From: Mesorhizobium_K sp040049215 | GTDB taxonomy: Bacteria > Pseudomonadota > Alphaproteobacteria > Rhizobiales > Rhizobiaceae | DNA length: 64,000 nucleotides | Direction of reading: 5' to 3' | Assembly (NCBI RefSeq): GCF_040049215.1 | Contig: NZ_JBDZDN010000001.1 | Coordinates: 1,550,001-1,614,000 of the forward strand | Shown: positions 35,561-42,989 of the stretch, piece by piece | Numbering within the stretch: the stretch's first letter is position 1 | Layout of the letters: every line of letters starts with the position of its first letter | Program-made: the position numbers and the translations under genes | Notes under the pieces: generated by a model | The model's database searches: none | Seen by the model: the letters and a program-made list of their open reading frames with translations, nothing else | What the model was told of the DNA's origin: nothing

Positions 35561-35883
35561 TTCATGCTCCGAAAGTTTCGTCCGCTGTCGGACGTCGGGC
35601 GCTTGGGCCCTCTGGCTGCGGCGGGCCCTTGCGGATGCCTCGCGCGAAAGTGCGCCGTGACCTAGCAGATCGCTCCGAAATCGACAATGGGATATAAAGA
35701 AATCTTTATTCGTGCATATCTCTGGGCGCAATGTCAGTCTGGATTTGTTGGAGATTCAGGTCAGGCCACGCCGAAAATGGTGTATTGCGAGAACCGGAGC
35801 GGAGCGTACTTTCAGGTACGTGCGCACCGGAAGAGCAGAAAGCCGCCATTTGCAGGCCGGCCTCACCTGAATATCAACAAATC
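35561..35883. other. Intergenic region between ahcY and ptsH (323 bp)
   Basis: Both flanking genes run on the minus strand. Reading towards ahcY, the region holds a 144-bp long inverted repeat abutting the ptsH stop, then the 16-bp SahR-like palindrome, then about 130 bases of GC-rich leader containing a short TCCG/CGGA hairpin near the ribosome-binding site. I see no plausible small ORF. Confidence 0.7.
35694..35709. promoter_or_regulatory. SahR-like operator upstream of ahcY
   Basis: ATAAAGA-AA-TCTTTAT is a perfect 7+7 palindrome in an AT-rich island, 134 bases upstream of the ahcY ATG. ArsR-family SahR repressors control ahcY and methionine-cycle genes in many Proteobacteria through AT-rich palindromes. 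I recall a similar rhizobial motif but cannot check it. Confidence 0.5.
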
Positions 35884-35884
35884 C
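35741..35884. repeat. 144-bp near-palindromic element with 26-bp terminal inverted repeats
   Basis: The left arm (35741-35767) starts GGATTTGTTG and continues ATTCAGGTCAGGCC. The right arm (35859-35884) is its reverse complement with a one-base indel and about three mismatches. Pairing continues inward through an AAATGG/CCATTT match and closes on a central CGTAC/GTACG hairpin near 35808-35823, so the whole element can fold into one long hairpin. Its right end touches the first base of the ptsH stop codon. It may be a MITE-like insertion or a structured RNA; no transposase gene is near. Confidence 0.6.
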
Positions 35885-36195
35885 TAGGCTTCTTCGCCGA
35901 ACCGCGTCGCGATCAACTCCTCAATCGCCGCGATGGCCTGTTCGGCTTCGGGGCCGCTCGCGGTGACGCGGATGGAGCAGCCGGGGCTGGCGGCAAGCAT
36001 CATCAGCCCCATGATCGACGTGCCGCCGACCTTGATGCCGTCCTTCTCGACCGAAACGGTCGCGCGGAAGGAATCGGCAAGCTGCACGAACTTCGCCGAC
36101 GCCCTCGCATGCAGCCCGCGCTGGTTGACGATCAGGAAGTCGCGGGCGATCGCGCCGTCTGCTTCGGAGCTCCCCGCGACCATAGCCGAGCTCAC
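35884..36195 (-). CDS. ptsH: HPr phosphocarrier protein of the regulatory PTS
   Basis: 103 residues. His29 in NQRGLHARASAKFV is the phosphoryl-carrying residue and Ser60 in GGTSIMGLMML corresponds to the regulatory serine phosphorylated by HPr kinase. An N-terminal extension of about 15 residues precedes the HPr fold. With EIIA (Man family) and a short HPr kinase but no sugar permease nearby, it forms the incomplete regulatory PTS seen in Brucella and rhizobia. It overlaps the EIIA stop by four bases. Its own stop codon forms the right edge of a 144-bp inverted repeat. Confidence 0.93.
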   Translation of the reverse strand: MSSAMVAGSSEADGAIARDFLIVNQRGLHARASAKFVQLADSFRATVSVEKDGIKVGGTSIMGLMMLAASPGCSIRVTASGPEAEQAIAAIEELIATRFGEEA

Positions 36196-36593
36196 TTGGT
36201 GGCCAGCAGCTGGCTGGCCACGTTGATGTATTTGCGTCCGGCGGCCTGCGCCTCCTCGACGGCGGCGGCAAGCTGGTTGCCCTTGCGCACGCTCGACAGC
36301 TTGATCAGCATGGGCAGGTTCATGCCGGCGATCACCTCGATGCGCCCGGCTTCCATGACGGAGATGGCGAGATTGGACGGCGTGCCGCCGAACATGTCGG
36401 TCAGCACGACGACGCCCGAGCCCTGGTCGACGCGCGCCACAGCGTCGACGATGTCGCTGCGGCGCTGTTCCATATTGTCGTCGGCGCCGATCGAAACGGT
36501 CTCGAAGCTCTCCTGCGGACCGACCACGTGTTCCACGGCGCTGCGGAATTCCTCGGCCAGCCGACCGTGCGTCACAAGCACGAGGCCGATCAT
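36192..36593 (-). CDS. PTS EIIA component, mannose family (regulatory)
   Basis: 133 residues with the EIIA-Man fold and phosphoacceptor His9 in LVLVTHGRLAEEF; DMFGGTPSNLAI is the second family signature. No EIIB or membrane EIIC component is linked, so it likely acts as a phosphate sink or regulator for HPr rather than in sugar uptake. The gene is coupled to ptsH by a four-base overlap. It lies 184 bases after hprK, and a 27-bp palindrome in that gap could belong to its own promoter. Confidence 0.92.
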   Translation of the reverse strand: MIGLVLVTHGRLAEEFRSAVEHVVGPQESFETVSIGADDNMEQRRSDIVDAVARVDQGSGVVVLTDMFGGTPSNLAISVMEAGRIEVIAGMNLPMLIKLSSVRKGNQLAAAVEEAQAAGRKYINVASQLLATK

Positions 36594-36690
36594 ACTTTCA
36601 TGGCTTTCGTCATCGTCCGTTCACCGGCATTCCCTAAAGCCTGCTTCGGGCTAGCGCCCATCGGGGCTGTCCGGTCGGCGGGAGCGCTAT

Positions 36691-36717
36691 CTTGTCGACG
36701 CGCGACGCGTTGACAAG
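36691..36717. promoter_or_regulatory. 27-bp palindrome between hprK and the EIIA gene
   Basis: Arms CTTGTC-N-ACGCG (36691-36702) and CGCGT-N-GACAAG (36706-36717) match with one mismatched pair around a three-base centre. On the minus strand the outer part includes TTGTCA, a -35-like hexamer, so the palindrome could be an operator for the EIIA-ptsH genes or a transcript-end hairpin for hprK. No T-run follows. Confidence 0.4.
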
Positions 36718-36777
36718 CCCAAATCTGCGCGTCAGGCGACCATTTTGACGCAGCGCAGCATCCCGTTTCAACCCGGC

Positions 36778-37221
36778 TCAACCGAATGGCGGCAGCGACA
36801 GCCTCGCCATCACGGCGGTCAGGGCGGCCCGCCTGTCGTCGGCTGCGAGCCTGAGCAGCGGCACGGCACAGCCCAGCAGGAGTTCCGCCTCGGCCTGCGG
36901 AAAACGCTCCGCCGCGCGCCTTTCCACCAGACGGACCACGAGGTCGACCGGCGCCCGCGCCAAATGCGCCAGCGGGCTCGGCCCGAGCCCCCGGATCTCC
37001 ACCAGCCCGGCGATGGCGGCAGGCGCCGTGCAGACGAGCCGGCCGCCATGGGCCGACAGGAGTATCTGGTCGTCGGCGACCAGCCGCGCGAACATACCCT
37101 GCGTCCGGACCCGGGATATAAGGTCGAGCGCGAGCTGCGTCTTGCCCATGCCGGTCTCGCCCGCGATCACAACGCCGCGATCACCGAGCACGACCGCGGT
37201 GGCGTGGAAATTGTTCGCCAA
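36778..37221 (-). CDS. hprK: HPr kinase, short alphaproteobacterial form
   Basis: 147 residues, corresponding to the catalytic C-terminal half of Gram-positive HprK/P. Walker A GETGMGKT at 21-28 and the HprK signature GLVEIRGLG are present; the N-terminal regulatory domain is absent as in other rhizobia and Brucella. It should phosphorylate the serine of HPr encoded downstream. It starts three bases after chvG ends, linking the ChvG-ChvI two-component system and the incomplete PTS in one transcript. Confidence 0.92.
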   Translation of the reverse strand: MANNFHATAVVLGDRGVVIAGETGMGKTQLALDLISRVRTQGMFARLVADDQILLSAHGGRLVCTAPAAIAGLVEIRGLGPSPLAHLARAPVDLVVRLVERRAAERFPQAEAELLLGCAVPLLRLAADDRRAALTAVMARLSLPPFG

Positions 37222-37224
37222 GGG

Positions 37225-39015
37225 CTAGCTGTCCGCCGGCAGCGTCACGGTAAACCGCGCACCGCGGATTTCGCCGGGCTTGCCGCCGCCGATGTTTTCG
37301 GCCGTCAGCGTGCCGCCATGCGCCTCGACGATCTGGCGGCTGATCGACAGGCCGAGGCCCGAATTCTGGCCGAACGCCTCGCCCGCCGGCCGGTCGGTAT
37401 AGAAGCGCTCGAAGATGCGGTCGATATTGTCAGCGCGGATGCCCGGGCCATTGTCGTCGACGGTCAGCATGATCAGCTTGCCGACCCGCGACAGCGAGAT
37501 CGTTATGCGTCCCGTATCCTCGGGCACGAAGGAGCGGGCATTCTCGATCAGGTTGGTGATGACCTGCCCGAGCCTGAGATCGTGGCCGAGCACGAGATAG
37601 CCCTTGGCGCCCTGCTGCGGCCTGGCTGCCTTGAACTCGATCTCCACCTTCTTCCTGTTGCCGCCGGTGTCGCGCGTGGCCGCAATCAGGTCGCCGACGA
37701 ATTCTTTCAGGTCGACCTTGCGGGCGTCCTCGCGCGCCAGTTCGGCGTCGAGCCGCGAAGCGTCGGAAATATCGGTGATCAGCCGGTCGAGCCGCCTCAC
37801 GTCGTGCTGGATGATCTCCATCAGCCGCTCGCGCGAATTCTCGTTCTTGGCGATGGGCAAGGTCTCGACGGCGCTCCGAAGCGAGGTCAGCGGGTTCTTC
37901 AGCTCGTGACTGACATCCGCCGCGAAGCTCTCGATCGATTCGATGCGCGCATAGAGGGCTCTGGTCATGTCGCGCACGGCGACGGACAGGTTGCCGATCT
38001 CGTCCTGGCGGTCGGAGAAGTCGGGAATCTCCTCGCGGCTCTTGACGCCGCGGCGCACGCGCACGGCCGCCGCCGCCAGCCGGCGCAGCGGATTGGCGAT
38101 GGTCGAGGCCAGCATGATCGACAAGAGCACGTTGACCAGCGCCGCCACGCCGAAAACACGCAGGATGGAGTTGCGTTCGGCGGCGACGATCTTGTCGATG
38201 TCGCCGCCCTGCGTCGACAGAAGCAGAACGCCGAGCACCGCGCGGAAACGCTGCACCGGTACGGCCACCGACACGATCTGTTCGCCCTGCTCGGAGATGC
38301 GCACGACGGTCGAGGGAACCCCGGTCAGCGCGTTCATCACCTCCGGGAAGGCGGCGCCGTTGCCTCCCGGCTGCTCCTTATAGACCGGCAGGTCGGTACG
38401 GCGGAAAAACGCGGCGATGAATTTCTGGATGCGGTCGAAGAGGTCGAGTTCCTCCTGGTCGACGGGCGGCAGGTCGTAGCGCAGGATCTGGCCGCGCGAA
38501 TAGAGATGGCGCGAATCGAGCAGCAGATTGGCGTCGCGGTCGTAGATGCGCGCGCGTGTCCTGGTCGGCGAAATCAGGCGTCGCAGCACCGGGGCCACGC
38601 GCTCGGGATTGATCGGGAAGTCGAGGCTGTCGAGCTGGTCGGAACCCGGGCCAAGGCTCTCGCCCGCCTGAAGCTCGAGCAGCTTTTCCGGATCGATCGA
38701 GATCGAATCGGTCTCCACCGTCGCCGAGGCGGCGATCGCGCCGGCGATGATCTCGCCCTGCGTCATCAGGCTCTCGACGCGCGCCTCGATCAGCCCGTCG
38801 CGGAACTGGTTGAGATAGAGGATGCCGACGACCAGCACGCAGAGCGCGGCGAGGTTGAGGAAGAGGATGCGCCGGGTCAGGCTGGAGAAGATGTAGTGGC
38901 CAAGGAAGCGCTGCAGCCTAATGCGCAGCCTGCCGAGAAAGGAAGGCAGAGTCCTCGCCGGCCGCTTGGCGGCAGCCGGCGCGCTCTTGATCCCTGCTTC
39001 CATGACCATCGGCAA
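37225..39015 (-). CDS. chvG: Sensor histidine kinase ChvG (ExoS/BvrS type)
   Basis: 596 residues. Two membrane helices at about 50-69 and 285-306 flank a periplasmic sensor region of about 210 residues; HAMP follows, then the H-box FAADVSHELKNPLTSLRSA with His370, the N-box ITNLIENARSF and G-boxes DNGPGIRAD and GLGLSISRQIVEAHGG. With ChvI it controls envelope, exopolysaccharide and acid-response genes in rhizobia, Agrobacterium and Brucella. The gene follows chvI by 12 bases and precedes hprK by three. Confidence 0.96.
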   Translation of the reverse strand: MPMVMEAGIKSAPAAAKRPARTLPSFLGRLRIRLQRFLGHYIFSSLTRRILFLNLAALCVLVVGILYLNQFRDGLIEARVESLMTQGEIIAGAIAASATVETDSISIDPEKLLELQAGESLGPGSDQLDSLDFPINPERVAPVLRRLISPTRTRARIYDRDANLLLDSRHLYSRGQILRYDLPPVDQEELDLFDRIQKFIAAFFRRTDLPVYKEQPGGNGAAFPEVMNALTGVPSTVVRISEQGEQIVSVAVPVQRFRAVLGVLLLSTQGGDIDKIVAAERNSILRVFGVAALVNVLLSIMLASTIANPLRRLAAAAVRVRRGVKSREEIPDFSDRQDEIGNLSVAVRDMTRALYARIESIESFAADVSHELKNPLTSLRSAVETLPIAKNENSRERLMEIIQHDVRRLDRLITDISDASRLDAELAREDARKVDLKEFVGDLIAATRDTGGNRKKVEIEFKAARPQQGAKGYLVLGHDLRLGQVITNLIENARSFVPEDTGRITISLSRVGKLIMLTVDDNGPGIRADNIDRIFERFYTDRPAGEAFGQNSGLGLSISRQIVEAHGGTLTAENIGGGKPGEIRGARFTVTLPADS

Positions 39016-39027
39016 TGGTCTCCCGGC

Positions 39028-39729
39028 TTATGCCTCGCGGAACCGGTAGCCCACTCCATAAAGCGTTTCGATCATCTCGAAATCGTCGTCGACCTGCTTG
39101 AACTTCTTGCGCAGGCGCTTGATGTGGCTGTCGATCGTCCGGTCATCGACATAGACCTGCTCATCATAGGCCGAATCCATCAGCGCATCACGGCTTTTTA
39201 CGACGCCGGGGCGCTGCGCCAGCGAATGCAGGATCAGGAATTCGGTGACGGTGAGCGTCACCGGCTCGCCCTTCCAGGTGCAGGTGTGGCGTTCCTGGTC
39301 CATGACGAGTTGGCCCCGCTCGAGCGATTTCGTCTGCTGGGCCGGGGCCTTGGCGCCGGCCTCGCGAGCCGAGGCGCGGCGCAGGACCGCCTTCACGCGC
39401 TCGACCAGCAGGCGCTGCGAGAAGGGTTTGCGGATGAAGTCGTCGGCGCCCATCTTGAGGCCGAAGAGTTCGTCGATCTCGTCGTCCTTCGAGGTCAGGA
39501 AGATGACCGGCAGGTCGGTCTTCTGGCGCATCCGGCGCAGCAGTTCCATGCCGTCCATGCGCGGCATCTTGATGTCGAGGATGGCGAGGTTCGGCGGACG
39601 CGCGGCCAGCCCTTCCAGCGCCGACGCCCCGTCGGTGTAGGTCTCGACGCGATAGCCCTCCGATTCCAGCGCAATCGAAACCGATGTCAGAATGTTCCGG
39701 TCGTCATCGACAAGCGCGATAGTTGCCAT
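39028..39729 (-). CDS. chvI: Response regulator ChvI (OmpR family)
   Basis: 233 residues. Receiver domain with Asp8/Asp9 (LVDDDRN), phosphoacceptor Asp52 (LDIKMPRMDG) and Lys in IRKPFSQRLL; the C-terminal winged helix has LTVTEFLILHSLAQRPG and DRTIDSHIKRLRKKF. ATG 39729 is chosen because GGGAG lies nine bases upstream and the N terminus MATIALVDDDRN matches orthologues; ATG 39747 is an alternative. A perfect tandem 11-bp repeat lies about 60-80 bases upstream, a spacing suited to an OmpR-family dimer and to autoregulation. pckA is divergent. Confidence 0.96.
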   Translation of the reverse strand: MATIALVDDDRNILTSVSIALESEGYRVETYTDGASALEGLAARPPNLAILDIKMPRMDGMELLRRMRQKTDLPVIFLTSKDDEIDELFGLKMGADDFIRKPFSQRLLVERVKAVLRRASAREAGAKAPAQQTKSLERGQLVMDQERHTCTWKGEPVTLTVTEFLILHSLAQRPGVVKSRDALMDSAYDEQVYVDDRTIDSHIKRLRKKFKQVDDDFEMIETLYGVGYRFREA

Positions 39730-39787
39730 TTCAAGCGGCTCCCTCATGAGCGGATGTCCCTTCCTGCTGCGAGCAAGGGGCTATTGC

Positions 39788-39809
39788 GGTACAAATTGGG
39801 TACAAATTG
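39788..39809. promoter_or_regulatory. Perfect tandem 11-bp repeat upstream of chvI
   Basis: GGTACAAATTG occurs twice head-to-tail at 39788-39798 and 39799-39809. One-turn spacing is typical of binding sites for OmpR/PhoB-family regulators, so this is a candidate ChvI site for autoregulation. Confidence 0.5.
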
Positions 39810-39935
39810 TGGCACAGAATTCCGGCCATGTCACAGTAAGCTTCCCTTCGGCTGCGAGCCGGTCCGTTGCCTGGTGAGACGACGCAACCCTGCCCGATCC
39901 TTGGGCAGGACCTGAACATTCCTTGTCATATAAAC

Positions 39936-39965
39936 GATTTAAAGAATTTTCAAAATCTTTAAATC
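39936..39965. promoter_or_regulatory. 30-bp dyad between chvI and pckA
   Basis: GATTTAAAGA (39936-39945) and TCTTTAAATC (39956-39965) are perfect inverted repeats around a 10-base AT-rich centre. It lies 117 bases upstream of the pckA ATG. Next to it TAAATCGATTAA has a LacI-type CG-containing centre. pckA is regulated by the LacI-family PckR in Sinorhizobium; assigning this site to it is inference. Confidence 0.45.
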
Positions 39966-40081
39966 GATTAATGATTTGATATCCTTGAGCTTTTCTGTTT
40001 TCGACGATTCCGGTTCTCGCGGAGGACCTCCCGCTTAGCCGACCGGGACAAACAGCCATCAATGTCGACGAGGGAGTTCCG

Positions 40082-41710
40082 ATGCAAGAATTCGGCCAGT
40101 GGAACCGTGCCTGTGCAATAGGCGTCCCAGGCCTGACCACCGGGCGTTCGGTCCACTACAACTTGCATGCACCCGACCTTTACGCGCAGGCGATTCTGCG
40201 CGGCGAGGCCGAGCTCAGCGCCGACGGCGCGCTCGTCGCCTATACGGGCCAGCACACCGGCCGCTCCCCCAAGGACAAGTTCATCGTCCGCGACGAAACC
40301 ACGCAAGCCGCCGTCTGGTGGGGCGCCAACCAGGCGATGGCGCCGGAAGCGTTCGAGCGGCTCCATGCCGACTTCGCCGCCCATGCCGCGGAGCGCGACC
40401 TGTTCGTGCAGGATCTCGTCGGCGGCGCCGATCCGGCGCAGAAACTGCCGGTGCGCGTCGTCACCGAGCTCGCCTGGCATTCGCTGTTCATCCGCAACCT
40501 GCTGATCCGGCCCGGCGCCGCCGAACTCGAAACCTTTGTGCCTGACATGACGATCATCGACCTGCCGTCCTTCCGCGCCGATCCAGCGCGCCACGGCACG
40601 CGCTCCGAAACCGTCATCGCCATAGACCTTGCGCGCATGATCGTGCTGATCGGCGGCACCGCCTATGCCGGCGAGATGAAGAAAGCGGTGTTCACCGCGC
40701 TCAACCATCTCCTGCCTGGGCGCGGGGTGATGCCCATGCACTGCTCGGCCAATGTCGGTCCCGGCGGCGACACGGCGGTCTTCTTCGGCCTGTCGGGCAC
40801 CGGCAAGACGACGCTGTCGGCCGATCCGTCGCGCATGCTGATCGGCGACGACGAACATGGCTGGGGGCCGGACGGCATCTTCAACTTCGAGGGCGGCTGC
40901 TATGCCAAGTGCATCCGCCTCTCGCCCGAGGCGGAGCCGCAGATCTTTGCCGCCAGCACGCGTTTCGGCGCGGTGCTGGAAAACGTCGTGCTGGAGCCCG
41001 TCACGCGAAAACCTGATTTCGACGACGAATCGAAGACGGAAAACACGCGCTCGGCCTACCCGCTCCCCTTCATCCCCAACGCCTCGATGAGCGGCCGCGC
41101 CGGCAAGCCGAAAAACATCGTCATGCTGGCCGCCGACGCCTTCGGCGTCATGCCGCCGATCGCCAGGCTCACGCCCGCGCAGGCCATGTACCACTTCCTC
41201 TCCGGCTACACCGCCAAGGTCGCCGGCACAGAGCGCGGCGTCACAGAGCCGACGCCGGAATTCTCCGCCTGCTTCGGCTCGCCTTTCCTGACGCGCCATC
41301 CGTCCGAATACGGCGCGCTCCTGAAGCGCCTCATCGCCGAGCACGATGTTTCATGCTGGCTGGTCAACACCGGCTGGACCGGCGGCGCCCACGGCGCCGG
41401 AAGCCGGATGCCGATCAAGGCGACGCGTGCGCTGCTGTCGGCTGCCCTCGGCGGCTCGCTCGACGACGCCGAATTCCGCACCGACCCCTGGTTCGGCTTC
41501 GCCGTGCCGGTCGACGTTCAATGTATCGATCCGGCGATCCTCGACCCGACAATTCTGGACCCTCGCTCCACCTGGGCCGACAAGGCCGCCTACGACCGCC
41601 AGGCCAAAAAACTCGTCGGCATGTTCATCGACAATTTTGCGAAATTCGAGGATCACGTCGACGACGCCGTGCTGGGTGCGGCCCCGCGCGCGCTGGAGGC
41701 GGCGGAGTAG
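40082..41710 (+). CDS. pckA: Phosphoenolpyruvate carboxykinase (ATP)
   Basis: Converts oxaloacetate to phosphoenolpyruvate with ATP, the first committed step of gluconeogenesis from dicarboxylates. 542 residues. The kinase P-loop is FFGLSGTGKTTLSAD, with the PCK signatures TGRSPKDKFIV, MHCSANVG and the metal-site region LIGDDEHGW. GAGGGAG lies six bases upstream of the ATG. It is divergent from chvI-chvG, an arrangement kept in Agrobacterium, Sinorhizobium and Brucella, where pckA responds to carbon source and acid. No terminator was seen before arfB, 63 bases on. Confidence 0.97.
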   Translation: MQEFGQWNRACAIGVPGLTTGRSVHYNLHAPDLYAQAILRGEAELSADGALVAYTGQHTGRSPKDKFIVRDETTQAAVWWGANQAMAPEAFERLHADFAAHAAERDLFVQDLVGGADPAQKLPVRVVTELAWHSLFIRNLLIRPGAAELETFVPDMTIIDLPSFRADPARHGTRSETVIAIDLARMIVLIGGTAYAGEMKKAVFTALNHLLPGRGVMPMHCSANVGPGGDTAVFFGLSGTGKTTLSADPSRMLIGDDEHGWGPDGIFNFEGGCYAKCIRLSPEAEPQIFAASTRFGAVLENVVLEPVTRKPDFDDESKTENTRSAYPLPFIPNASMSGRAGKPKNIVMLAADAFGVMPPIARLTPAQAMYHFLSGYTAKVAGTERGVTEPTPEFSACFGSPFLTRHPSEYGALLKRLIAEHDVSCWLVNTGWTGGAHGAGSRMPIKATRALLSAALGGSLDDAEFRTDPWFGFAVPVDVQCIDPAILDPTILDPRSTWADKAAYDRQAKKLVGMFIDNFAKFEDHVDDAVLGAAPRALEAAE

Positions 41711-41773
41711 GGGGACGGACTCACAAACACCGTCCAGGGCGCTCCTCCCTTCCCTTTTCCCTCCGCCCGCGCC

Positions 41774-42223
41774 ATGTCTGTCGCCATGGCCGCCGACGAC
41801 AAGATCATCATTTCGGAAGAAGCCGTCATCCGCCCGGATGACCTCGAGGAGAATTTCATCCGCTCCTCGGGTCCCGGCGGCCAGAACGTCAACAAGGTGG
41901 CGACCGCGGTCCAACTCCGCTTCGACGCGGCCGGCGCGGAAGGCCTCTCCGAACGCGTCCGCGCGCGGGTCATCAAATTCGCCGGCCAGCGCGCCACCAA
42001 GGACGGCGTCATCGTCATCGAGGCCGGGCGTTTCCGCACCCAGGAGCAGAACCGCGCCGACGCCCGCGCCCGGCTGACCGAACTGGTCGCCAAGGCAGCT
42101 GAACCTCCACCGAAACCGCGCAGGAAAACCAAGCCGACCAAGGGCTCCGTCGAACGGCGGCTCAAGACAAAGGCAGGTCGCTCGACGGTGAAGAAGCTGC
42201 GCGGCCGCGTGGACAATGACTGA
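41774..42223 (+). CDS. arfB: Alternative ribosome-rescue peptidyl-tRNA hydrolase ArfB
   Basis: Codon-independent release factor that frees ribosomes stalled without a stop codon, a backup for tmRNA. 149 residues. The catalytic GGQ lies in SSGPGGQNVNKVATAV, and the C-terminal tail is long, disordered and very basic (KPRRKTKPTKGSVERRLKTK), as needed to enter the mRNA channel. The start may be ATG 41774 or, four codons later, ATG 41786. Its TGA overlaps the alkB ATG by one base, so the two are coupled. Confidence 0.93.
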   Translation: MSVAMAADDKIIISEEAVIRPDDLEENFIRSSGPGGQNVNKVATAVQLRFDAAGAEGLSERVRARVIKFAGQRATKDGVIVIEAGRFRTQEQNRADARARLTELVAKAAEPPPKPRRKTKPTKGSVERRLKTKAGRSTVKKLRGRVDND

Positions 42224-42855
42224 TGCCCACTCTCCCGGCGCCGACACTTCCCCAGGGCATCCGCTATTTGCCCGACTATTTCGACCGCGCCGCGCAAGCC
42301 GCGCTGGTGGAGGACATCCGCCGCGTCGTTGAGGCAGCACCCCTCTACACGCCTGCCATGCCCAGGACTGGCAAGGAGATGAGTGTGCGCATGACCAATT
42401 GCGGCGAGCTCGGCTGGGTCACCGACAAGGAGCGCGGCTACCGCTACCAGCCGACGCATCCGGTTACCGGCGAACCGTGGCCGCCGATCCCGCAAGCGCT
42501 GCTCGACCTCTGGCGCGAGGTCGCCGGCCATCCGTGGCCGCCGCAGGCCTGCCTCGTCAATTTCTACTCCGACAAGGCCAGGATGGGTCAACACCAGGAC
42601 CGCGACGAGTCCGATCTTTCCGCGCCCGTGGTCTCGGTCTCGCTCGGCGACGACTGCCTGTTCCGTGTCGGCGGCACCAAGCGCGGCGACCCCACGTTAT
42701 CCTTCCGCCTGCGTTCGGGCGACATCGTCGTGCTCGGCGGGCCGAGCCGGCTCGCATTCCACGGCGTCGACCGCATCTATCCGGCCACCTCGACGCTTCT
42801 CAAGAGCGGCGGCCGCATCAACCTGACCTTGCGGCGGGTGACCGCCTCGGGGTAG
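42223..42855 (+). CDS. alkB: AlkB-type alpha-ketoglutarate-dependent dioxygenase
   Basis: Removes methyl lesions such as 1-methyladenine and 3-methylcytosine from DNA or RNA using Fe(II), oxygen and 2-oxoglutarate. 210 residues. Metal ligands are His and Asp in MGQHQDRDESD and the distal His in LAFHGVDRIYP; the 2-oxoglutarate-binding arginine is in GRINLTLRR. The substrate-recognition lid has MSVRMTNCGELGWV. Translationally coupled to arfB by a one-base overlap; the pairing of a nucleic-acid repair enzyme with ribosome rescue is common in rhizobia. Confidence 0.93.
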   Translation: MPTLPAPTLPQGIRYLPDYFDRAAQAALVEDIRRVVEAAPLYTPAMPRTGKEMSVRMTNCGELGWVTDKERGYRYQPTHPVTGEPWPPIPQALLDLWREVAGHPWPPQACLVNFYSDKARMGQHQDRDESDLSAPVVSVSLGDDCLFRVGGTKRGDPTLSFRLRSGDIVVLGGPSRLAFHGVDRIYPATSTLLKSGGRINLTLRRVTASG

Positions 42856-42989
42856 CGCCTCGAAACTTCCCGACCGCGAGTTTACCGGTCCTAAAGGAGC
42901 ATCCGCTAGTCTGGTCTTGGTATTTCCCAGGGCGGCTTCTTCGCGTCGCGGCGACGCGGGGCGGGAAGGCGCGAATCCGGAGAAGCTGG

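Larger units (their letters stand above)
39730..40081. other. Divergent control region between chvI and pckA (352 bp)
   Basis: From the chvI side it holds the chvI ribosome-binding site, an 11-bp perfect tandem repeat (39788-39809), about 110 bases of mixed sequence including two CACAG words, an AT-rich island with a 30-bp dyad (39936-39965) and an overlapping LacI-like palindrome TAAATCGATTAA, then a leader and GAGGGAG before pckA. I see no ORF. Confidence 0.7.

Noticed and set aside
36745..39915. Very long open frame (1056 codons) on the plus strand opposite hprK, chvG and chvI
   Set aside because: High-GC antisense shadow: three convincing minus-strand genes with intact motifs cover it, and its translation is Arg/Gly/Asp-rich without domains.
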